64,000 nucleotides of DNA, taken from assembly GCA_902728285.1 (NCBI GenBank), contig CACVBU010000391.1:186001-250000 (forward strand). Direction: 5' to 3'. Both the position numbers and the translations under genes were made by a program. The notes below the pieces were generated by a model. The model saw only the letters and a list, made by a program, of their open reading frames with translations, did no database searches and was not told the origin of the DNA. Shown here piece by piece: positions 12,254 to 25,187 of this stretch (its first letter is position 1; each line of letters starts with the position of its first letter). This stretch comes from Clytia hemisphaerica (Eukaryota; Cnidaria; Hydrozoa; Leptothecata; Clytiidae).

Positions 12254-12562
12254 TTAGGATTTCAGATCTAATTTCATTTTCGCACGGAAACAGTGAGCAG
12301 AGAAAGAGATCATCCTGCTGGTCAAGACAGAGGAAATTCTTGGGAGTCCATTATAGATCTCTCGAAGGGATGGGTTGTTGCGCCAATCAAGATTCTGGAC
12401 TCTTTTCAAAAGGTTTGTATAAAAGCCTTTAAGGCTCTTCAGCATGATTTTTGTCATGGTCCAAGCCTCGGAGCCATATAGAAGAATGGTCTCGACGAGA
12501 CTTTTAAAAGTTTGAAGTTTGAGAGTGTTAGACAAATTAGAGTGCCATATTTTGTTTAACAA
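12254..12562 (-). mobile_element. C-terminal fragment of a non-LTR reverse transcriptase
   Basis: A minus-strand frame of 102 codons with LKLQTFKSLVETILLYGSEAW, then a segment like the end of endonuclease/reverse-transcriptase polyproteins (FYTNLLKRVQNLDWRN, SMISFSAHCFRA-type). No catalytic domain remains. It borders an inverted-repeat element at about 12563. Confidence 0.6.
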
Positions 12563-13161
12563 TGAACATATAATTATAAACGACTGGACATCTATCTTTT
12601 ATTGTCTCTTTGAAGCGAGCTTCGTTGCCGCCTGTATTTCAAAATTGGTATATAAAATCCGACAATATTCCGTCACAATTTTATTTCTTTGAATTACTTA
12701 GGTAAAGGGATATTTTATCAACATTTTTCAACGCTGAAATGCAGAATTTCGACTGAGTGTATACTTTTGAATTCATCACTCCAATAATTTCTTTATGATT
12801 TGAAAAAATAGTATGCCAAAGTTGAGAGCCTGTGTCATAAGAATATGATTTGAATCCCATACTCTCTAAAATTATTCCATATACTTTTGAGTCAAAATTT
12901 AGAATTATTAGTCGGAGTTTTGACAAGCTGACAATGATTTTGCCTCTGTTATCTTTGTTATAATATAAATAAAGGACTTGAGAAGAGTAGAACAACAGAG
13001 ACTTTTGTCGAAGTTGTGACGTTGATAGCAAGGTATTTCCAAGAGCTATACCATACCTACATTTATTCTTTCATTTTATGATTTTAACGAGGCGGCAACG
13101 AAGCTAGCAGTGTAATCTTCAAAAACATAAAGGAGATGGATGTCCAGTCGTTCATATGTTC
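12563..13161. mobile_element. AACGACTGGACATC inverted-repeat element
   Basis: Ends ACGACTGGACATCTATC (12579) and GATGGATGTCCAGTCGT (to 13151) are inverted repeats, with a second inverted pair GAAGCGAGCTTCGTTGCCGCC and GGCGGCAACGAAGC inside. A minus-strand frame of 116 codons within shows no recognisable domain. Confidence 0.7.
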
Positions 13162-13633
13162 CAAAAGTCACAATGTCCGGGGGGGGGGGGTAAATTTCCA
13201 ATAAATGTCATATCCTCCCCACCCCCCCCCACCCCCATATTAAATCTGGAATAGCCCAATATGTTTTAAATTTGAATGTGAATTGATAGTGGAAGAGGGA
13301 GAAAGCTCAATTTGGAGTTTATAAATGAAAGGTTCGTCAAATAGTTTGAGATATCTGACCTATATATAATTCGTTCCATTTCAACCGCTAACTTTTTAAT
13401 CGTCCACATTCATAATAATCAAGTCACAAGTTGCAGTCTTGTTGCACTATGTTAAAACAATTCTGGACCCTTTTTCTGGGGGCAATTTATACCCCGGGTG
13501 GGTCAAAAAAAAAGTATCCCAAAATTTAAAATCTTATGACTCGAGTATAGATTGTTTTTTTAGACTGAAATTTCAAACAGAGTTTTTTCAATCTATTACA
13601 AAAAATTAAGTTCAAAAAATTAGGAACGATCCC

Positions 13634-13888
13634 TAATACACCTTTTCGACCGTAGCCGCCATTTGCCGCAATGGCATTATTTGTCCGTTTTACCACCCTA
13701 ATTTAACCGCCGCCAATTGCCGCAATGGCATTATTTTTCCGTTTTACCACCCTAATTTAACCGCCCCAATCTTTTTTTCGCACCTAAAGACGATAGAAAA
13801 AAGTGTAAAAAAAGAATGGATCGGGTTTAAGGTGGTAAATTAAATAATATAGTGGCACGCGCTTGACTATGGTCGAAAAAGTGTATTA
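13634..13888. mobile_element. CACCTTTTCGACCGTAG inverted-repeat element (copy 1)
   Basis: Ends TAATACACCTTTTCGACC and GGTCGAAAAAGTGTATTA. A 70-bp internal unit with GCCGCAATGGCATTATTT is repeated twice. Confidence 0.72.
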
Positions 13889-14233
13889 CCAAAAAAATTA
13901 ATTACTAAAAATCAAAACTGCTACAAAACTAACCAACACACTCATGTAAAAATGAAATAAATTAAACTTAATGACTTTCAATGCTTTTTGTATGATTTTG
14001 AAATCACTTTAACTCCTTTTCCTGCGACGAAAAAAGGTTTGATCGAACCATTCCAGCGTAAATTTTCAGTAAACTCCTGCTAAAAGACAAATAATAATCC
14101 GACTGTTCCACTAAAAACAATATTATTATGATCCCATAAAGAGGTCTGAAACGGACCAAGATTCGCCATATTTCTTCTTGACCTGTAAGGTTTTTACATT
14201 TTCAATCCATGCTCAAAAGAAGGCCTTGAAACT

Positions 14234-15882
14234 TTAAGAGGACAGTGTGAATCTTATCATAATTTCGACATAATTTGATCCCTGTGTAAATCTTTCAGTT
14301 CTGTCTGTATTGTATATTTCATTTGCTCGTACGGCAGCGTTCGGTTTCCCTGTGATCGATCCCAGAAGATCATCGGAAGAAATTCGATCTTCTTCTTTAA
14401 ATTGACCCGAAAAAATGACGTCATCTTGACTTTGCGTAAAGGTCATATATTCCTGAAAAGAGTGTTGGGTGTCAATATTATGTCCACTCCATCTTTGTGT
14501 GTTGATAGCTTCATTTTCATTTCTTCGCCAAAGTTCGATGTTTTGATTTCCAGCACGATTGCCGATATTGACGTAAAGTTCACCATACACTTCACACGTA
14601 CTATCCAATTCATCCGAACAATAAATTTTGATTCTGACTTCCAAACGGAAATTTAACACTATATGGAAAGAAAAAAATGCCTTTTTGAAACTGGTTACAC
14701 TTTCACGGGATGCCTGTAATCAGTTAATTCTAGTTTAGACGGCCGACTCTCCTTCCTGCTCAGCCCTGCCTATTTCAAATGTTAGAGTATGCAAAAAGTG
14801 GGCAGAAAATTGACTGTTAAAATCATTACTTGAAATTAAAAGAAAGGCATTGCATAGACTTCAAAAGAGGCCCAACTTTCTCCTCACTATGGATAAACAG
14901 ACAGAGTTTAGCCTGTTTAGTGTGATAGAATCTTTTTCCTTTGCAAGAACAATTTTACAAGAACGACGAGGCTCGAAAACAACGAAAAATAAGAATAATT
15001 TAAGAACAAAGCTGACCCTGGGATTACTAAATTCAAAAGCAATAAAAAGTTAGAATTGAGGCTCAAAGTTCTTTAAAAAGATGAGAACAGCTTGTTCTTA
15101 TAAATAAGAGTGTATGATATCTGTACTGATTATACACTGGGCACGAGGTTGTAAAGATACGCACATGGAGGAGGCGTCGTAGTAGTAGTAGTTGTTGTTG
15201 TTGTTGTTGTGGTTGCTGTTGTTGTTGTTGTTGTTGGTGCTGCTGTGGTTGCTGTGGTTGTCATAGCTGCTGTAGTTGGAGTGTTTTGCTATGAAAGAAA
15301 AGATAGTATGCTTTTAATGATTAGTAGAAATTACTATGTGTTTTGTCCAAACTTAATTATATCTTGTTCCTTTTGAATGTTTGAATTTCTCTCTCATAAA
15401 AAGCTTTGTTTGTGTTGGTAGTGACATTGTACAGTTCAAATGTGAAGTTAGGACATAATTTAAATTGAAAGTCTTACTTCGTTTAGTTCACAATATATTT
15501 TCTCTTTTTGCTGTCTTCCATTGCTCTCTGTTCCTATGGTGTAATATCCATTGTTTCGTCTCCCTAACGCTAGCCAATCGTTGCAGTTGGTTGCCACTGT
15601 AGAGTGGTATACGGCGCCTGTCTGATCTTTCAATGCTCGATGCTCCCCATTGGTTGTTTTAAACATGACGTCATATAGATAACACGTTTGACCATTGAAT
15701 GCATAAGATAAACACTCAGGACTGTGGTCGCACATGCTAATACATTGTATGCCAAACTTTGAAGGTCTCCTAGTAAATGGTTGTTCAGATGCAAGGGTTT
15801 TTTCCTTTGCAATTAATTGGTAAATATTACTCGATCTTGCTGTGTTGAAGTTTATAATAATTAAGGTGATTAACAGTAACAT
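14234..15882 (-). CDS. Array locus C: secreted PAN plus fibrinogen-like fragment, Thr stalk and E-[VLI]-Y-G domain
   Basis: Three exons: head 15882-15478 (135 codons, donor GAA|GTAAGA, phase 0), stalk 15288-15165 (acceptor TTTCATAG, donor T|GTGCGT, phase 1), terminal 14658-14234 (acceptor CATATAG, phase 1). About 317 residues. Residues 1-17 form a signal peptide (MLLLITLIIINFNTA). Residues about 20-95 are a PAN/apple domain (IQCISMCDHSP...CLSYAF...TCYLYD). Residues about 98-135 resemble the N-terminal piece of a fibrinogen-like domain (NCNDW...GYYTIG...IYCELNE). The stalk is 41 residues of Thr, Ala and Pro. The terminal domain has CEVYG, NIGNR and the acidic loop KEED...SDDLLG. The fibrinogen-like part differs clearly from those of D, E and F although the PAN part matches them closely. 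It is the only member of this head type whose stalk is a separate exon. Confidence 0.87.
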
Positions 15883-18037
15883 TGTGCTTCCTTCTCTTAG
15901 GTTAACTTAAGTTAAGTAAGGTAATGCGTGCGATACGATCTTCCCCGTCATTCTAAGTCTGTACAGAACAGATAAATATTTAATTTTTTTAAATTATTTA
16001 TATGCGGCGATGGGTTATTCTTAGTTTTTATCCTGTTCTGATGTCCCCTTCATAACCACAAGATTGTAAATATTTCAAAGTTGTTCATAGTTTTGATTCG
16101 ATATTCGATTCACGATTCAGATCAGATACATTTTTAAAAAATTAATTAATTTTTGCCACCAAATATATTGAATATGCTATGTTTACCCTGTATTTGAGCT
16201 TGAATAGGTGTGAGATTTGCATAATCGAGTAACATCGATTGCAATTTCTAATTTCTAAGATAAACTCTCCCTTTTTGTGTTCAACCAAGTTGCTTGGTTC
16301 GACCTAGAAACGTTTCTATACCTATCACCTTTTTGGCCGTAGTCGCGCGGTGAGGCGCGTGTTACTCTATTATTTTTATTATTATTTAATTATCCCCCTA
16401 AACTCGATCCAATCTTTTTTTTTACACTTTTTTCTATTGTCTATAGATGCGAAAAAAAGACTGGGACGGTTTTAGGGTGGTAAAACGGACAAAAAATGCC
16501 CGCGTGGCAATTGGCGGCTACGATCGAAAAGGTGTGAAAAATGAAAACGAGTCAACAACGAACTTGAGTAGTTGAATAACTGAATTTTGATCAAATTAAG
16601 GATACAAGAAATTGATATAGCGTAAAAACCTTAAAAATAAATACCTTAATATTACCTGGAAATAAGGATAACCAAGTCTAAGAATATTTACTGGTCTTTT
16701 AACCCTTTCCGTGCCCAAGTATATTTGACATTGCGAAATGTTGTTTAGAATGAGCAGCCGCACAAAAAAAACTGGACAAAATCTTTTAAGTCATGCAAGT
16801 ATATTTGACATTGGGCCTGGCGGCTAACAACTGGTGAGGACAAACTTTTTTCATTTTCTCCCGCCGAAAACAACTGCATTGTCTCGAAAGTTTTTGTCAA
16901 TTTCTTTTGCCATCCCCCCCCCCCGTGGGCACGGAAAGGGTTGAAAAGGAGTGTAACTCTAGTCTCTTGCTGGAGCTAGATTAGCGAGTTCGAGTTCATG
17001 TATAAAAATACATGAACTCGCTATCAACCCTTTCAGTACAGTATCTTCCTTTTTTATATGCGGCTCATCGTGAGAGATCTGTTACAAAATTCAGCTATGT
17101 GCCGGATAGACAAATTGACTTTTCAAACAATGATCGTAGTCGTTTTAGCAATTATAAATAAACGCCTCACCTCTAGGATAGGCGTTTATTTGAAACAAGT
17201 AGCTTCAAGGAAATATGATATGAAGTAGAAATTGGATATAATAATTTATAATTTAAGCAATAACGGTCATTGAATTATTTCTGATATACAACGGTATGCA
17301 TCAAAACAATAAGTTGGTTGAAATTGAATTATATATATTTTGAAAATCAAGATGAAGAGCTTGTTGATCATGCAAATAAAACAAAAGTACAATATTTGAA
17401 AAAAAAGTGAGTAGTTAAAATACAATTAGAAATTAAGTGATAGATAAAATATATTACAGTATTGGTAATTATTAAAAATCAATAAATATCTTTAAGTCTA
17501 TCACGTGACTCCATTTCAGAAATCAGTTTATTGTACATGTTGTCAGTAAAAATAAGTATCGAGTCGAGTGATTATGCACAAAATTGAATTGTCCTTCTTT
17601 TTCCTTTGATTTTTAATAGACGTACATTTGTACGACAAAGGAAAAATGAAAAGGGTTATTGTTTTTAAGTACCTTAAGGGAACTAATTTTCGTAGGAACT
17701 AATTTTCGCAGGAACTAATTTTTGCTTTTTTCGCATTTTTCCGGCAAAACCGCGAAAATTAGTTCCCGCTAAAAAAAGCTCTTGTAATAAGTCTGTTTGA
17801 TGGAGTACTTTTTCAAATTTTGGCGATAACAGACACATACACTAATTTTCCACTAAATGACATGTTCAAACTCGATACTTTTTTTCCAGACACCCTGTAG
17901 GTTTCTCTTTCAACCAAACAAAACAAAGTCAAGAAAAACTGTTCTCAAATTGTTTACATCTCTCGCTTGTTTTGCGAAAATTCAAGTGCGTGTTCTCTGC
18001 AAGTTCTATTTAAAGACAACGTGCATAGACAAACAAG
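15883..18037. other. Spacer between loci C and D
   Basis: Non-coding apart from the element at 16324. Also holds a direct repeat around GTATATTTGACATTG (16722 and 16800) and a small palindromic repeat at 17690-17783 built from GGAACTAATTTTCG and its inverse. Confidence 0.4.
16324..16536. mobile_element. CACCTTTTCGACCGTAG inverted-repeat element (copy 2)
   Basis: Ends TCACCTTTTTGGCCGTAG and CTACGATCGAAAAGGTGTGA; internal GGGTGGTAAAACGGAC and TTTTTTCTATTGTCTATAG match copy 1. Confidence 0.7.
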
Positions 18038-20209
18038 TTATCCGTTAAGTGCAGCGTTGAATTCAAGTCTGAGGTGGATCTCAACACGATTTGAAAACTC
18101 TGTAAACGTTACATGATGGTCTTTGTTATAGATGTCAGCTGGGTGAACCTGAGCGTTCTGTCCTGCGATGTTTGCAAGGATCTCATCTGTACCTGGATTG
18201 TCGTATTCTTTGAATTGCCCAGTAAAAATGATTGTACCCGTCATACTCGACCGAAAGTCATAACTTTCTTGAAAGAGACTGTGTGCTGAATAAATAGACA
18301 TCAACCAGCCCTCGAAACTACTGTAAGGATTGGTTTGTTCTCGTCTCCAGATTTGAATGTTTTGATTAACAGCACGGTTTCCGATATTGACATTGAGGGA
18401 ACCGTAAACCTCACAGAAGCCGTCCCCCAAATCGCTATTACACCCTACCTTGATATTGATGTGCAATTTGTAGTGATACACTAGTGGAGGAAAAAATAGA
18501 TAACATAATTATACTCATTATCAAGACATTTGGAGAAGTATCATCGAAGTCTCAAATCTCAACGGGGTTAAAAAATCGAAAAATCTAGTTAAAAGGATTT
18601 TGGGATTTTTCGAATGGGGATCAAATCATATGTCAATTTCCCAGTGGGGCTAAAATTGTAGGGAAATTTTTCTACTGGGGATGGAATTTTGGCCGATTTT
18701 CCAAGTGGGGTGAGCGGGTCCCAGCACCAGCAACGGGTCTGTGACACTGAGATGCCATAATCCCCAAAATAGAGCACTCTTGTACAGTTTGATATTTTTG
18801 GACCTACCCCGCAGGTCCTTTAAATTAACTGATGTTCGTGTGTTCATGTGTTGGTTCATCTGCTACCAGCTTTTCTCGGGATTGGCTCCTTAGTTTTTTC
18901 TGATTTTTTGCTCAGTGATACAAAATGGTGATTCCCAAAAAGTGACGGAGCCTGATATTATGCTGGAAAAACCGGCTTTTAGCATTTTCTCGAGATTTCA
19001 TCATTTAGTTTTTCCTAATTTTTTGCACAAAGGTGCGTATTAGCAATGCCCATTAGTAATATCCAAAACATGGCCGAGTTCAATTTTGGAGAAAATCTTT
19101 TTCTGGTTGAAAATGTCGGAAATATGCCGGAAATTGCTGTTTTTGCTGATTTTCATTGGATTTTTTCCATGTCATTCGTTGTCACTATTAGCAACAATAC
19201 CATCGAGCATGTTTCAATTGTCAAAAAATGATTTTTGAAGCCTTTTTAAAAATCGCCGGAACAGCCAATTATCGCCGGAAAAACAGGTTTTCTTGAATTT
19301 CCCGAGCTGTACTTTATATTTTATCATGAAATTTTGGACACTGGTGCAAAATGGTAATACCTAAAATGTGACAAAGCCAGATTTTCAATAAGCATACTTT
19401 TCCGGCCGAATATATGCCAGAAAAAACGGTATTTTGGCATTTTTGGCGATTTCATTATTAGTTTTTGTTTCTTTGCACAGAGATGCGTATGAGCAATGCC
19501 AAAATCATGGCCGAGTACGATTTTAAAGAAAAATTTCTTTTCGGCCGAAAATGTCGGAAATATGCCGGAAATCGCCGTTTTCGCAAATTTTAATGACGGT
19601 TTGTTTTTTTAGTCCCTTTACATTTCATTTTTTACTTCCTTTTCTATTTCCATTCTATATTTATCATTAGGTAGGTCAATTTATGCATTTTGCTTGTTTA
19701 TACGTTATATTATTAAAATGTTCAAAAGTTGAAAAGAACTCACTAGGCTGTGGGGCTGCCGTTGGTACTGGTGTTGTGGTCGGTGGTGGTGTTGTATAAA
19801 CTTCTTGGTTTAGATAACAATAAATTTCTGTCTTTCGTTGCTGCCCATTAACCTCAGAACTCACGTAGTAGAATCCATTCCTCCTCTTGCCGAGTTGATG
19901 CCAAGTTTCACAACTGTCTGCCACTGTAGAATGGTATACGGCGCCTGTCTGATCTTTCAATGCTCGATGCTCCCCATTGGTTGTTTTAAACATGACGTCA
20001 TATAGATAACACGTTTGACCATTGAAGGCATACGATAAACATGCAGGACTGTGGTCGCACATGCTGATACATTGTATGCCAAACTTTGAAGGTCTCTTGG
20101 TGAATGGTTGTTCTGATGCAAGGGTTTTGTCCTTTGCAATTAATTGATAAATATTACTCGATCTTGCTGTGTTGAAGTTTATAGTAATTAACGCGATTAA
20201 CAGAAGCAT
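18038..20209 (-). CDS. Array locus D: secreted PAN plus fibrinogen-like fragment, short stalk and E-[VLI]-Y-G domain
   Basis: Two exons: head plus stalk 20209-19744 (donor A|GTGAGT, phase 1) and terminal 18480-18038 (acceptor TTCCTCCACTAG, phase 1). About 302 residues. It has a signal peptide of the same type as locus C (MLLLIALITINFNTARS), a PAN domain, a fibrinogen-like fragment (SCETWHQLG...GFYYV...IYCYLNQ) and only about 18 residues of Thr/Pro stalk fused to the head exon. The terminal domain keeps CEVYG, NIGNR and an acidic loop (KEYD...TDEILA), and has a longer first loop and C-terminal tail than its paralogues. The intron is about 1.26 kb and contains degenerate repeats. Extracellular; function unknown. 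Confidence 0.87.
18590..19590. repeat. CAGTGGGG fragment and internally duplicated ATGCCGGAAA repeat in locus D intron
   Basis: 18590-18775 holds CAGTGGGG-type blocks and GGGTCTGTGACAC, as in the element at 33192. 19025-19145 and 19475-19590 are diverged direct repeats sharing CATGGCCGAGT and AATGTCGGAAATATGCCGGA. Confidence 0.55.
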
Positions 20210-22267
20210 TGTGTTTTTTTCTGTTTTATTCGTTTAGAATGATGTACTGTAAACATTTTCCAATTCAACCAACCCTTTAATCAATCGCTTTAAGGAGATA
20301 AAATATTCATAGAAATAAATATTTTCTAAATTCGGGACTTTTTTGATGTTATTGTATTTTATGTTTTTATTATTCTTAGTGTCAATTTAGGTTTTTTCAC
20401 CGATTTCCAATTAAGAAAGCATTTGTCTTTTAATTTGATTCAGTATACCGAATTGGTTTACCGAATTCAATGCAAAGTAATAAATAAATTACACTCTGAT
20501 TGTCCTTTTCCCATACTTCTTATTGTCTTTAAAAGTTAGGCTGCACGAGAAGATTATTTCGCCATTTCTTTACGCGATTTCTATACGCAAGTTTTTAGAA
20601 TAAGTAAGAAAGATTTAAAACCCTTTGCAATACAGTTATCATAACGAATATGCAGTAAAATCATTGTTCGATTAATTTCAAACTTGCAGTGTAATTTTCA
20701 TTTAAATATCATGACAAGATAGTGCCAATACACCATTGCAATGTCTTCCACAGACATTCTTTTCTGAAGTTTTGTTTGTCAATACCATTTGAGACGAGAT
20801 AACGGGGTTTTGGGTCAATCTTTTGAAATATTTTCTTCATGCAAGCTTATAATACGTTTTTTATAAGAACGTCCAAAAATCCTGCGGATGGTCTTAACTT
20901 TTGAATCTAAAAAAAAATTCTTTAACATGGTCTCATTCTAAGAAGCCTTTCAATGATTGCAAACATTGGAAACATTGGAAAGTCAACGCGAAACAAGTTG
21001 ATGTTTATGTTTTCAAGCTTACGTATCTCTATGCTATGCTATTATCTTTTCTTTTTCGTTCGAACATTTTCATTTTCACTCGGCATGTTTGACAAGGTAG
21101 GTTCCGTTACGAACCTTGAGTACCCCTGGTTCCTTTGTTTTGGAGGACTACTTTTTTGAAATCTAACTGAAACTGTAATACTACTGAGTACAAAATTTTG
21201 GCCAAATTTTCCAGTGGGGTGGTCGGCTCCCAGCAGAGGGTCTGTGACACGGGGATATCGTAATCCCCAAAATAGAGCACTCTTGTATACTTAAATATTT
21301 TTTTCGCGAGATTTAAAATCTTAGATTAAAAAGCTCAAAGGTTGTGTCGAAGTTTACAGTAACACCTTTAATCAATCGCCATAGTGTGAGATTAAAAAGC
21401 TCAAAGGTTGTGTCGAAGTTTACAGTAACACCTTTAATCAATCGCCATAGTGTGCGCCCCCCAGAATAGTTGGGGAGAGGGTTTGGTGTATTGGGTCGAA
21501 AATTTCCAGGTGAGATTTGGAAATTTTCAGGTTTAAGTCGGGAGAAACAAGTTAAGGTGGGATTAATTTCTTTAGGTGGGACTTTTGGTGTTTTGGTAAA
21601 AGTTAAAGTTAGTTAGTTTTTTCTTATTTCCAATTTTATTATGATTTTTCTATATTTTATATATGTAATCTTAGCATCCTCCTCAAATGGTAAAGGATTT
21701 GTGTTTCGTGCCTCGAATTGGTATAATTTATCGTGGGGAAAGTATTTTTAGCTGGGATTTGGGAGTCTGGATTGAAGGTGGGAATTTTAGGGCTAGGTGG
21801 TACCTGAATTGTTAGGTGGGACCTGGAACTCCCTTGCACACTCTATGGAGGAAATACAAATTCATAGAAAAATAAACATTTGATAAATTCGTGACTTTTT
21901 TTATATATGGTTATTTTTAGTGTCAATATTTGGGTTGGTCAGTATTTGTTTTTAAATTTGATTCAGTATTGATGGTTTATCGAATTCAATGATGCAAAAT
22001 ACTGAAAAAGTCACACTATCCCCATTCTTTTTTATCTTTGAAAAATAAACTGTACCCAATAACAATTTTCTAACTGAACCAACTTTTACAGGGATTGAAA
22101 TGCTATTATGAGACTCATTTCGAGGCAATTTGAAAAGAATTAAAAAAAAATAACTGACAGTTTTCAAAATAACCTTTCTCGGTCAAGAAAGTGAGGGGCC
22201 CATGGCTCCCCTGTCCCCCTGGTGACGGGGGCCATGTCCGACAGTAATTGGAAGGAGCAGCTACAAT
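20210..22267. other. Spacer upstream of locus D
   Basis: No gene recognised. Contains a TTTTTATAAGAACGTCC-type fragment (20855), a CAGTGGGG/GTCTGTGACACGGGG fragment (21196-21270) and a 66-bp tandem duplication. Confidence 0.4.
21323..21454 (+). repeat. 66-bp unit tandemly duplicated twice
   Basis: Units 21323-21388 and 21389-21454 are identical as far as I can compare them, each running from AGATTAAAAAGCTC to GCCATAGTGTG. Confidence 0.93.
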
Positions 22268-22470
22268 GGGCTTTTCCAGAAATAGTCTGTGCCCCCCCCC
22301 CCTGTTGAGGATATCGGATATCCGATATCCAGTGGGTGGGTTAACGATTTTTGTTCAAAAGTGGATATGCAGGGGGTAAAGTGTCTTTTCAAGTAAAAAA
22401 TATGATATCCAGGGGTAAGCATCTTTATAAGAGATCATACCCAGGGGGTTAAACATATTTTAATTAATAA
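22268..22470. mobile_element. TGGGCTTTTCCAGAAA/GGATATCC element
   Basis: Begins TGGGCTTTTCCAGAAATAG, has a C run, the palindrome GGATATCGGATATCC and further GATATCCAGGGG blocks. Related to fragments at 11199, 41727 and 52831. Confidence 0.55.
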
Positions 22471-22790
22471 CTCCTTTTCTGTAAAAGACCCTGTCTTGTA
22501 CTGATATTCACTAGCTGTATATGGGTTGTTTTAATAAGAACAAACTAAAATAAGAACAAAAGGCTTCGATGGCCAAAATCTTAAAAACAAACTAAAAACA
22601 TTTTAAAGTTTTGTGGACCAAATTACCAAATTTTTTATTAAGAAATTGCAAAATAATCCTCACAAAATAGTGAAAATAAGAATATTTTAAGTACACTTTT
22701 AAACTAAAGATTCAAAAAGTTGAGAACATCCGAAGGTTTAAGAAATTTTGGGTTAACTTAAACACGTACCATATTTAACTAAAAATTATG

Positions 22791-23139
22791 ACACGCTTTT
22801 TTTTTTATAAGAATGATGTAAATCCATTTCATCATGGATATTCTTGAAAATTTCGGGAAAATTATCCGAAAATATTCTTACAGCATTCTTAAGTTAGGAT
22901 CCTAATTATTCAGACTACATTTAATATTTAGTACATACGACTCAAGCATAAAATCGCATTTTTGTGAAAGGAGTGAGCCTTACTTGGGGGTAATTGACAA
23001 TTTATAATTGAAAATGCTCTAAAAATGGCAAGCTAAGGCTTGAGTAGAAAAATTCCATAATGGTGATGTTCTTAGCATTATTCTTAATTTTTTGGCCATT
23101 TTTATCATGGACATTCTATTACTATAAAAAAAAGCGTGT
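22791..23139. mobile_element. ACACGCTTTTTT/TATAAGAAT inverted-repeat element
   Basis: Ends ACACGCTTTTTT...TATAAGAATG and TATAAAAAAAAGCGTGT are inverted repeats. Internal sequence matches the element at 9189. Lies just downstream of locus E. Confidence 0.7.
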
Positions 23140-23204
23140 ATAATTTTAGCAGAATAAAAAAAAACATATAGTATAGTTTAAAAAATGCAAAGAAAATTCA
23201 AAAG

Positions 23205-25167
23205 TCAAGCCCTTTCGAATATAACACTGATTTTCACATAACTTCTACTGTTTAAAAATTGTTCAGTTTTTAACGTGTTGTAAATATCGTTAGCTTGGAA
23301 GGAATTTCCGGTGATCTCTGCAATGGTTTTGTCACTAGCGATGGGGTGATAATCTTTGATGTGTCCGGTAAAAGTGACCTTGTCACTGCTCTCTGTGAAT
23401 TCTAAGTATTCTTGGAACTGATGATACTTTTCTTTTATAAACACCTCCCTTTTCCCACCTATTGAAATGCGATTAGCTTTTTGGACATTCCAAATTTCGA
23501 TGTCTTGATTTTCTTGACGATTTCCAACATTACATCTGACGACTCCATACGGGTAGCACGCCCATCTTATAAAGTTAATGTTATTGCAATAAAACGTGAT
23601 GCTGATCTTCATACGGAATATTATCACTAAAGATATAATAAATTTAAATACATTTTTAAGGCTTGGGAACACGAGAAGTTTTTTTCGCGTTGGTGCAATG
23701 CAACATGCTCCATCCCACCAACACAAGAAAAAAAGTGCTTGTCCCATGGTTTCTTTTTTTGTTTCATGGGAAAAAAAGTGAGGGAAATACCCAAAAAACA
23801 CACTGGGACAATGGAGAAAAATTGATTCCCAGGGGCAAAAGTGAGATTTCACTTTTATTGTTAGAAAGAAAAATGGGGTGGAGACACGAGAAAGCGTTCC
23901 AGGTTGGTGGGATGGATCATGTTGCATTGCACCAACGCGAAAAAAACTTCTCGTGTCCCAAAGCTATTATTAGGATCTTTTATTAATATCAAACTTTTCT
24001 CACTTCAGGACAATCAGTGGACAATTGGATAAGTATGGTTAGTGACCATCTTCCCTCCTAATCTATTTTCTATTTATCGAGGCAATTCTCATTCTTATAA
24101 TTCGAGTTGAAGTTGTTTTGTTTTTAAGAACTACAATGATGGCCATAATATTTGGCACAAAGGGAATTTCCCAGAATTTCCCAAGATTTTAAAACTGCAA
24201 ATATTTTTCAAGTGTTTTAACTTAGCGTTGGAAAATAGAGATTTAACTTTAAGTTTTAACCTGAGACTTAAAACTTTTACGAACTTAAGATCTGAGGATC
24301 CAAAAGCTTGTAAACGGCGCCACTAGCCTGAGAATTCAGCCTTTTGACCCCTCCCAAATCACAATATCCAATTGAATAATGCAGAAAGCCTGCAAATGTC
24401 ATTCTCGTCCAAACTTTAATTCTTTAAAATTCTAAAATACTCAGAAATGCCAATATATTTTGACCACCATTGTAGGTTTAGAAAATAAGATATTGACAGA
24501 AAGTCTATCCAGACTGCTTTTAATGTCGTTGAAAATCACGTTCCAATCACTTACATGACGGTGTTGTCGGGGCTAGTGTTGTCAGAACTAGTGTTGTGGG
24601 AACTAGTGTTGTGGGGGCTAGTGTCGTGGTTGGTGGTGTCGTTGTCAACATGTTTTCCATATTATTTTGTGAAGCTATGGTCGTTATTGTAGGAGGCACT
24701 GTTGTAAAAACTTCTTGGTTTAGATAGCAATAAATTTCTGCCTTTCGTTGCTGCCCATTAACCTCAGAACCCACATAGTAGAATCCATTCCTCCTCTTGC
24801 CAAGTTGATGCCAAGTTTCACAACTGTCTGCCACTGTAGAATGGTATACGGTGCCTGTCTGATCTTTCAATGCTCGATGCTCCCCATTGGTTGTTTTAAA
24901 CATGACGTCATATAGATAACACGTTTGACCATTGAATGCATACGATAAACATACAGGACTGTGGTCACACATGCTAATACATTGTATGCCAAACTTTGAA
25001 AGTCTCCTGGTGAATGGTCGTTCTGATGCAAGGGTTTTGTCCTTTGCAATTAATTGGTAAACATTGCTCGCTTTGACAACTTGAAGAAGTGCAGTCATGA
25101 ATAGAATGATTGGAAAATGATTCTTGAACCAATATAAAAGGGAGTCAACCTTTCGGATCCATATCAT
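23205..25167 (-). CDS. Array locus E: secreted PAN plus fibrinogen-like fragment, Thr/Pro stalk and divergent terminal domain
   Basis: Two exons: 25167-24555 (donor T|GTAAGT, phase 1) and 23626-23205 (acceptor ATATCTTTAG, phase 1). About 344 residues from the first ATG; an internal ATG before TALLQVVKA would give a more usual signal peptide, and locus F shares that segment. The PAN and fibrinogen-like parts are nearly identical to D and F. The stalk is about 50 residues with repeated TTLxPTTL units. The terminal domain is diverged: E-[VLI]-Y-G is replaced by YPYG, and the acidic loop is KDYH...SDKTIA. Five 20-bp repeats lie just upstream of the start, and an element with inverted repeats of about 60 bp lies in the intron just upstream of the terminal exon. 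The open frame runs upstream into that element, but the splice acceptor and homology limit the exon to 23626. Confidence 0.85.
23661..23965. mobile_element. Long inverted-repeat element in locus E intron
   Basis: About 60 bp at each end are inverted repeats with few mismatches (start TTGGGAACACGAGAAG, CGCGTTGGTGCAATGCAAC; end the reverse). It ends 34 bp upstream of the splice acceptor of the locus E terminal exon. The interior is low complexity. Confidence 0.82.
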
Positions 25168-25187
25168 CTTTCGTAGGACTTCAGAGT

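Noticed and set aside
12681-13031. 116-codon minus-strand ORF
   Set aside because: Lies inside an inverted-repeat element and shows no domain or family features.
23627-23927. N-terminal extension of the locus E terminal exon ORF
   Set aside because: It runs through an inverted-repeat element; the splice acceptor at 23627 and homology to other loci define the exon.
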